Shown one piece after another: positions 8,137 to 13,340 of a stretch of 13,340 nt of DNA; the first letter of the stretch is position 1; every line of letters starts with the position of its first letter. The stretch is from Thalassiosira profunda (lineage: Eukaryota; Bacillariophyta; Thalassiosirophyceae; Thalassiosirales; Thalassiosiraceae), in assembly GCA_036939355.1 (NCBI GenBank), contig JALLAP010000390.1:1-13340 (forward strand), given 5' to 3'. The notes beneath the pieces were generated by a model. It was given only the letters and a program-made list of their open reading frames with translations. It ran no database searches and was not told the origin of the DNA. Made by a program: the position numbers and the translations under genes.

Positions 8137-8222
8137 ATGGAGCCATGAGGTGGCGGCGGCTGCTAGCGCCAACCACCTCGCGGCGCTAACATCATAGTCG
8201 GCGCGATAGGGTGGCAGGCGCT
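8137..8222 (+). repeat. Upstream copy of a tandem duplication of the methyltransferase start
   Basis: Positions 8137-8222 align with 8238-8321, about 101 bases apart. GGAGCCATGA, TGGCGGCGGCTGCTA, CCAACC, CGCGGCGCT and GGCAGGCGCTC all occur in the same order in both. The copies differ by one 3-base insertion after the ATG, one 3-base deletion after CCAACC, and substitutions. The downstream copy contains the true start of the methyltransferase gene. Confidence 0.75.
8145..8189 (+). promoter_or_regulatory. 14-codon uORF derived from the methyltransferase N-terminus
   Basis: The frame encodes MRWRRLLAPTTSRR then TAA. The gene proper begins MNGWRRLLSPTPRRC, so the uORF is a duplicated and now terminated copy of its first codons. 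It sits in the same GGAGCCATGA context, 57 bases before the real ATG. A minimal 3-codon ORF (8137-8148) overlaps its start. If transcription begins upstream of 8137, it would be translated first and could reduce initiation at 8246. Confidence 0.5.
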
Positions 8223-8245
8223 CTTTTTGTTTGCTGTGTGGAGCC

Positions 8246-9385
8246 ATGAATGGATGGCGGCGGCTGCTATCTCCAACCCCGCGGCGCTGCCTTCACCAGC
8301 ACAATGGCGGCGGCAGGCGCTCCTTCCAAAGCTGCCCGCCGCTCTGCCGAGGGCCTCACGCTCGCAACTCGTTTCAAGGCACCTATGATATGGAGCGGCT
8401 CGCGGCGGCCTTCCCCGCGCTCGGACCGTACGTCATTCGAGAGCGGCGTGGGGCACCGTGCCGCCCGACGATTGATTTTGCCGATCCTTTTGCGGTGAGG
8501 GCTCTGAACACGGCGCTGCTCGTGGCGGATTATGGCGTCAATCCTCGGTATGCCGAGATCGTTCCAAAAGATGCTTTGTTTCCGCCGGTGCCCGGCCGGG
8601 AGGATTACGTGCATCACGTCGCCGACGCGTTGGGGAGGTGCACGTCGTCCGGAAAAGTGCCCACGGGATCGAGCGTCGTGGGGATGGATATCGGAGCGGG
8701 AGCCTCTTGCATTTACCCGACAATTTCAGCCTCTGCATACGGATGGCAAATGATTGCATCTGAGATAAACAAAACCTCAATTGAATCGGCGAGGGAGATT
8801 GTGGATGCAAACAACCACTCCCATTTGATAGACGTGCGACATCAGGAATCGAGCGAAGCCATTTTCGACGGGGTGTTGCGGCCGGGCGAGACGGTAGATT
8901 TTGCCATGTGCAATCCGCCCTTTTACCGCTCGCCGGAAGAATTTCGGGAAGAGAACGCGCGCAAGTTGCGGGGATTGGCCAGGGGCGGCCTCAACAAGGG
9001 GCGTCCTGCGGCAGAAAGAGATCCAGTCGAGCCGAAGCTGCGAGAAGAGGGCGGGACAACGTCGAACAATTTCGGGGGCACCGAGTCGGAGTTGTGGTGT
9101 CGGGGCGGCGAGGTGTCATTCGTGAAGCGGATAATTGCCGAATCGAAGCAATACGCCCGTCGGTGCCTCTGGTTCACCTCGCTGGTATCGCGGAAGGAGA
9201 ACGTGAAGAAGATCGAGGGGGCGCTTTATAATATGGGCAAGAAGGGCGACATGCGGCAGCTTCGGGTGCAAACGATTGACACGATACGTATGGGTGCGGG
9301 ACGGAAAGGAGCAACGATACTGCTTTGGTCGTTCCTTGACGAGACAGAAAGGTTCGAGTGGGCCAAGTTGCGCGGTTGGGGGTGA
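8246..9385 (+). CDS. RlmF/METTL16-type rRNA adenine N6-methyltransferase
   Basis: An intronless gene of 379 residues. The family uses S-adenosylmethionine to N6-methylate adenine; bacterial RlmF modifies A1618 of 23S rRNA, and METTL16 is the eukaryotic relative. Visible features are TIDFADPFAVRALNTALL, the SAM-binding DIGAGA (148-153), the catalytic NPPF (223-226), NFGG (275-278), ELWCRGGEVSF and WFTSLVSRKENV. The last three are closer to bacterial RlmF than to METTL16 as I know them. The domain starts near residue 47. Before it lies an Arg-rich, acid-free leader (MNGWRRLLSPTPRRC...) that looks like a mitochondrial presequence, so an organellar large-subunit rRNA target is likely (inference). 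An insertion of about 25 residues lies between NPPF and NFGG. The first ATG, at 8246 (GAGCCATGA), is chosen because no earlier ATG is in frame. The gene is convergent with the phosphatase-like gene, 122 bases apart. Confidence 0.88.
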   Translation: MNGWRRLLSPTPRRCLHQHNGGGRRSFQSCPPLCRGPHARNSFQGTYDMERLAAAFPALGPYVIRERRGAPCRPTIDFADPFAVRALNTALLVADYGVNPRYAEIVPKDALFPPVPGREDYVHHVADALGRCTSSGKVPTGSSVVGMDIGAGASCIYPTISASAYGWQMIASEINKTSIESAREIVDANNHSHLIDVRHQESSEAIFDGVLRPGETVDFAMCNPPFYRSPEEFREENARKLRGLARGGLNKGRPAAERDPVEPKLREEGGTTSNNFGGTESELWCRGGEVSFVKRIIAESKQYARRCLWFTSLVSRKENVKKIEGALYNMGKKGDMRQLRVQTIDTIRMGAGRKGATILLWSFLDETERFEWAKLRGWG

Positions 9386-9507
9386 CGGGGGGCTCTCTTT
9401 TCTCGGCCGTGAATGTACTTGTCTCCCGTTTTTTATTGCAGCCGACTCTTTAATATCTTCGCTGCATTTCAGAGTGGAATGCTTATGCTTTACAATTTGT
9501 GCAATGG

Positions 9508-10675
9508 TTATGATGTCTCTCCGAACTTTGAGCGCAACGATTCCAGGTGCTGTTCGATCCGAGCATGCCGCTGCTTGGGTGAAAAGTAGCCAGTGACAGA
9601 CAACGATCCCTTCCGCAGCTGATCGTCGGCCTGCTCGATGCTCACCCCCAAATGCTCTGGGCGGTGGAAGTGGGCCTCCAGCAGAGTCTGGAACGCCGCG
9701 TTGAATTGGAAGTCCATCGTGTCGAGACAAAACCGCGTCACGCCCGCGCACGCCACCACCATGGCCGCTTCGACCATGGGCCATCCACTCAGGTTTGGAA
9801 CGGCCGCACCTGTTTCTGTGAGCACCATTCGCGGAGAATAGATATCGGCCCAAGTTGCCGCGTCGGCGAATATCCCGCTGGAGGCACCTTTTGTCGTGTT
9901 GTAGAAGGGCAGTACCCGCTCCCAAAGTGTTGGCTCGATCATGTCCTGGAGGGATTGGTCGGTCATGGTGCCGTTCTGCTGGACGCCGCAAAAGTCAATG
10001 CTCAGGAATTCGGACAGGAGGCGGATCTTTTGCTCGTAGCCGCTCTCCGGAGGCACAGACCGCAGAATGAGCGATTGGATGTCGTCGTCCATGGCAATGA
10101 TGAGATCGTATTCGTCCAAGTACGCCAATTCGAACGCCGTCCCAAACTCTGAGCACGTCGTTAAATCCAACAAATTGCAAATCTCCACTGCCTCATCCGG
10201 GGCGGCCGCGTCCAATGGTGCTCTGGGCGACGTCGAAATGGTCGCCGACGAAGGAAAGAGCGTGAACAACGCGTCGTTGTACTCGGCCACCCGAGCCAGA
10301 ATCCCCTCGGCGATCCTTTCAAAGGGGAGAATGAGGTTAGATCGTGTGCATATCATGTGCTCAATTCTCAAATGCTCCTCCAAACAAATTGTGCATATCA
10401 TGTGCTCAAAACTCCAAATGACCGCCACGCCAAAGCCAGCATCCGCAATTATTGACGCAACACAACACCTCTTCTCACCGGCCGTGGAAGTTGTCGGCGT
10501 CGACGAACAGAATTTGGAAGTGGAAGCGCGAGGCGTCGAGGTTGGCGCTCGTCGCCTCGGCCCTGCTCCGTTGATAATTTTGCAGAGAGAAGAAATCCCC
10601 CTGGCCCGGCGAGAAGGCGAGCGCCGCCGCGGGGAGGGCGCAGACGCTGAGGAGGGCGGCGAGCAGCCGCTTCAT
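9508..10675 (-). CDS. Low-molecular-weight phosphatase-like protein, catalytic loop lost, plastid-type leader
   Basis: Exon 1 is 10675-10479 and exon 2 is 10315-9508 (phase 2 join), 334 residues. Residues 1-20 form a signal peptide (MKRLLAALLSVCALPAAALA) followed by FSP, matching the ASAF-type site where Phe starts the transit peptide of secondary red plastids. The body resembles low-molecular-weight protein tyrosine phosphatases: ILFV then an expected CxxNxCRS loop, then AEG, and later EYDLIIAMDDD and KIRLLSEFLS. Here the loop reads DADNFHGR (59-66): the nucleophilic Cys is Asp59, the Arg position is shifted, and the loop is one residue short. It is therefore probably a non-catalytic relative, or a distinct family sharing the fold. 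The C-terminal about 150 residues have no recognised domain. The splice choice is supported because it restores HGRIAEG. Confidence 0.62.
10316..10478 (-). other. Intron of the phosphatase-like gene with two motif copies
   Basis: This 163-nt intron has donor GTGAGA (10478) and acceptor GAAAG ending at 10316. It holds two direct copies of the 13-mer, read on the plus strand as GCATATCATGTGC (10348-10360 and 10393-10405). Each copy is embedded in a longer shared context, TTGAGCACATGATATGCACA on the gene strand. Confidence 0.8.
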
Positions 10676-10910
10676 CTCGAGGCGTGCCGGTTGGGCGTTG
10701 GCCGTTGCTCTTTGCTCTTTTTGGTGTTGCCCCGAAGAATTCTGAGCTGGGCGGGGGGGGGGGGGGGTTGGCCGACTTTTGGGAGCTCGAGCTAAATAGG
10801 ATTATTCACCTAGTTGCGAGCTATTTTGCTTGCGTATCTTTGAACCCCCGCCGGCTCCTCTGGTCGGTCACCCCTCAACACTCCAACCACCTCTTCTCCC
10901 GCGCTGCACC
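10676..10910. promoter_or_regulatory. Short divergent promoter region with a G15 run
   Basis: The 235 bases between two divergent start codons must hold promoters for both the phosphatase-like gene and the lipase. A 15-base G homopolymer lies at 10753-10767, followed by an AT-rich stretch (GCTAAATAGGATTATTC, about 10791-10807). I see no certain TATA box or transcription-factor site. Confidence 0.45.
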
Positions 10911-12741
10911 ATGCCTCCCTCGCCGGACCCTGCGGCCGCGGCGGCGGGCGCGCAAACCTCCCACCGGCACGTCGACAGCGCGCACAACAACAAAGCCTCG
11001 CCCCTCCGGACGGTCCTCGCCGAGGCCCGCTCCAACCTCTGGTCCGCCCAGCCCCTCACGTGCCACGCGATCTTCGATCCCCTCCGCGACTTCGTCTTCG
11101 ATCCCGCCCTGGCCGTCGCGGCCGTCCTCCTCCCGCCCCTCCTCGGTGGCCGGCCGGGCCTCGAGAAGTTTATTGCAAATTTTCTGAGGGTTGCAATCTT
11201 CGTGCCTCTGAAAACAGTCTATTGCCGTTTTCCAGAGACCGCGAGCGATGGCGGCGGCGATAATGCCCGGGCCGCGGCAAGGGGCGCCGTCCTGTACGGC
11301 GCGCCGACGTACAAGCCCCCCAGCGACACCAAAAGTTCCTTCATCGGCGCCATTTCATTTGCAGTTGGTGCAATCACCGATGTTATTGGGCTCGTGTTCA
11401 ATCCGCAAAAGATGAAGAAGTGGATCGATTCGATGAGCCAGCTGAAGGGATATCTCGATGCGAGCGGCGTGGGGGACGAGCTGGAGGAGGTGAGATTTGC
11501 TCATCAGAGATTCTGACATTGGTTGATTATGTGCATATCTTGGCGCACCTTCTCACGACTTGTGTGCAATGCGTCAGGCCATCACGAAGCCGCTGCTGCG
11601 TGGGCGCTTGCTGGACAATTTAAAGATACTGAACGATATCCAGGAGCGGCAGGACGCCGATCGACACGTCGAATCGCAATTGAAGGGAGATGGCGCCGGT
11701 GACATGGAGCGGGAGGTGCGCGAGGGCCACCGGTTCATGCGATTTGCAACAGCAGCGTACGGCGTCGAGATGATCAAATCGGCGATCGACGTGGAGGTGG
11801 CCGCAAAAGAGATGAGCAGCCACAAGGAGACCATTGCAACTCACACCGGCCTGCGCCCGGAGGACGTGCGCTACCTCTACTCGAAAGACGACGGCGAGGA
11901 GCACATTTTACACCACTTCGTAGCCGTGGATGAAACGACCAAGTCGGTCGTCCTGGCGCTGCGCGGCACCCTTTCGTTGTCCGGTGCCGTCGTCGACGTG
12001 CAGGGGATGGCGCGGGACTTCTGCTTGGGCCTCGCTCACAAGGGCATGTGCGAAATGGCCGAGGGGGTGTGGGAGGCGTCTGGCGAGGCAATCAACGCCC
12101 TGTTGGCGGAGGAAGCGCTGCAGGGCTACGGCCTCATCATCACTGGGCACTCATTGGGCGGACGCGTGGCCTGTCTCCTCAACGTCATGTGCCACGTGGA
12201 CAAGCTTGTCGGCGATCGAAAGGTGACTTGCTACGCCTTTGCCCCGCCTCCAACCTATTCGCCGTGCAACCCCGATGCCACTGGTGATGGAGTCTCCGAT
12301 TCGCCGGAGCTCGTGGCGAAAGCGATTCAGAATTGCACGGCCTACATCCACGACAACGACGCTGTGCCCTTTCTCTCGATTGCCTCGGTGCGGCGCCTTG
12401 CGCTTCTGTTGGACACGGTCGACAACATAACGGAACACATGTGGTTTTGGTTACGATGGGCGATCTATCACGAGTACATAGAAATCCCTGAAGCCATATT
12501 CGATGCAGTCGCCGAGGCGAAAAAGAGCGACAGCAAATGCGTCGACGGCGAGGCGCCAATGAGGATCCCTGCCCGGGCGATTGTGTGGGCCAAGAAGAGC
12601 GTCCTCGGCAAAGGCTTCGAGGGGTATCTCTGCGACCCCACCCTCGTGGCGCAGAACACTGTGTACGTGTCGCCCGACATGATCTCCGACCACCTGTGCG
12701 AGATGTATGAGGATGCGCTGGATGATTTGCTCGAGCAATAA
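10911..12741 (+). CDS. Class 3 (alpha/beta-hydrolase) lipase, two exons
   Basis: Exon 1 is 10911-11489 and exon 2 is 11578-12741, joined in phase 0 to 580 residues. The family hydrolyses acylglycerols; length and motif order resemble sn-1-specific diacylglycerol lipases. The oxyanion-side segment VVLALRGT precedes the nucleophile elbow GHSLGG (Ser385). Asp454 in HDNDAVPFLS and His565 in SPDMISDHLC complete a plausible Ser-Asp-His triad. YAFAPPPTYSP between them is also typical. Exon 1 encodes an Ala/Pro-rich start, then hydrophobic stretches (ALAVAAVLLPPLLGG, and FIGAISFAVGAITDVIGLVF) that may anchor the protein to membranes. It has no clear signal peptide and not the four-helix module of animal DAGL. 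The start is the first in-frame ATG, with context CACCATGC. The substrate cannot be fixed from sequence. Confidence 0.85.
11490..11577 (+). other. Intron of the lipase gene
   Basis: This 88-nt intron has donor GTGAGA (11490) and acceptor GCGTCAG ending at 11577, phase 0. It joins ...GDELEE to AITKPLLRG. A weak relative of the 13-mer motif, GTGCATATCTTGGCGCAC, lies at 11531-11548. Confidence 0.8.
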
Positions 12742-13090
12742 GTTGGTGCCTTTGTTTTGAGTCCATTTGTCATTTGCGTAGCTACGCCAGCCACACGGCT
12801 TGGCATCAGCCCAACACTGAATCGCGGGCGCCTTGGAGAGACCACCCGTTGACACCACTGAAGGGGACTGTGTGGCGACTATTTGGCTCTAGAGATGGCA
12901 CAAGCATGATTGGACAACTCAGGTGGAGAGCTAGATAACAACAGACAAATGTTATGAGTGGCTCAAAATGGCTGCAGAGTGGGCTGCGCGGAGGAACAAC
13001 TGCTGGCTCAACAAAGCAAGAAGAAAATATTTTTGCGCTACAACTCGCCATGAGATCAGCACATGCGCGTACCCTCAACGCCGCTTCCCT
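12742..13090. other. Lipase 3' flank
   Basis: I find no supported gene here. The only long frame is a 90-codon minus-strand frame (13078-12806) with no recognisable domain. GC content falls progressively compared with the coding region. Confidence 0.4.
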
Positions 13091-13340
13091 AAACTAGGAC
13101 CCTTTTTTGGTCCACTTTGTTAGGACTGAAACAACTTGGACCGGTCCAGATTGTACTTAACTGACAATCTGGACCGTCTGGGGGGCTGGTACTTAGTTCA
13201 GCTTTATCTTCCAGTTGGGAGGCTAAGGACAAATTCTCCCCTCTAACTTTTATCTAGCTACCCAGAACCCAAAACATAAAGTAAGAGAAAAGTATCAGAA
13301 CTAAAAATATATTGTATGACTTATCTCTACATAGCAAAAG
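13091..13340. other. AT-richer terminal segment, possible mobile-element end
   Basis: The composition changes abruptly to AT-rich sequence with repeated GGACC/GGTCC words. GGACC (13097-13101) and GGTCC (13109-13113) form a small stem around CTTTTTT, followed by TTAGGACTG and then the 13-bp hairpin below. No coding frame is present. The shift and inverted repeats resemble the edge of a transposable element, but no second end or transposase is in the window. Confidence 0.3.
13142..13176. repeat. Perfect 13-bp inverted repeat
   Basis: CGGTCCAGATTGT (13142-13154) and ACAATCTGGACCG (13164-13176) pair perfectly around the 9-base loop ACTTAACTG. This is one of the longest perfect stems in the window. 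Confidence 0.75.

Noticed and set aside
9116..9991. 291-codon minus-strand frame overlapping two genes
   Set aside because: It runs through the methyltransferase (antisense) and the phosphatase-like gene (another frame). Both have better-supported frames.

Overview
The window looks like nuclear DNA from a GC-rich protist, most likely an alga with a red-lineage secondary plastid (a stramenopile or similar). The evidence is GT-AG introns of 79-168 nt with a uniform GTGAG donor, large eukaryote-type proteins, monocistronic genes on both strands, and one protein whose N-terminus reads as a signal peptide followed by an ALA|FSP site. That site resembles the ASAF-type cleavage motif of secondary red plastids. 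The lineage is inferred from these features, not from a database match.

Layout. Positions 1-399 hold the 3' end of an unrecognised gene (+). Positions about 480-960 hold a degenerate AT-richer repeat array with embedded palindromes. Positions 3231-1273 (-) encode a two-exon RluA-type pseudouridine synthase homologue in which the catalytic Asp is a Glu. Positions 3232-4757 are a long divergent intergenic region. Inside it, two copies of a 73/74-nt bipartite element lie in inverted orientation, one in each gene's upstream leader. Positions 4758-7830 (+) encode a four-exon plasma-membrane-type Na+/H+ exchanger with a 400-residue soluble tail. Positions 8246-9385 (+) are an intronless RlmF/METTL16-type rRNA adenine N6-methyltransferase with an Arg-rich presequence. 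Its first codons are duplicated just upstream as a 14-codon uORF. Positions 10675-9508 (-) encode a two-exon protein resembling a low-molecular-weight tyrosine phosphatase that lacks the catalytic Cys loop and carries a plastid-type leader. Positions 10911-12741 (+) encode a two-exon class 3 lipase. The last about 450 bases are AT-richer and contain strong inverted repeats, possibly mobile-element sequence.

The genes do not form an obvious pathway. They are neighbouring housekeeping genes: RNA modification (two), ion transport, lipid hydrolysis and a likely pseudoenzyme. The unusual material is non-coding: the paired 73/74-nt element, a recurring near-palindromic 13-mer found only inside introns, the duplicated start region of the methyltransferase gene, and the repeat array.
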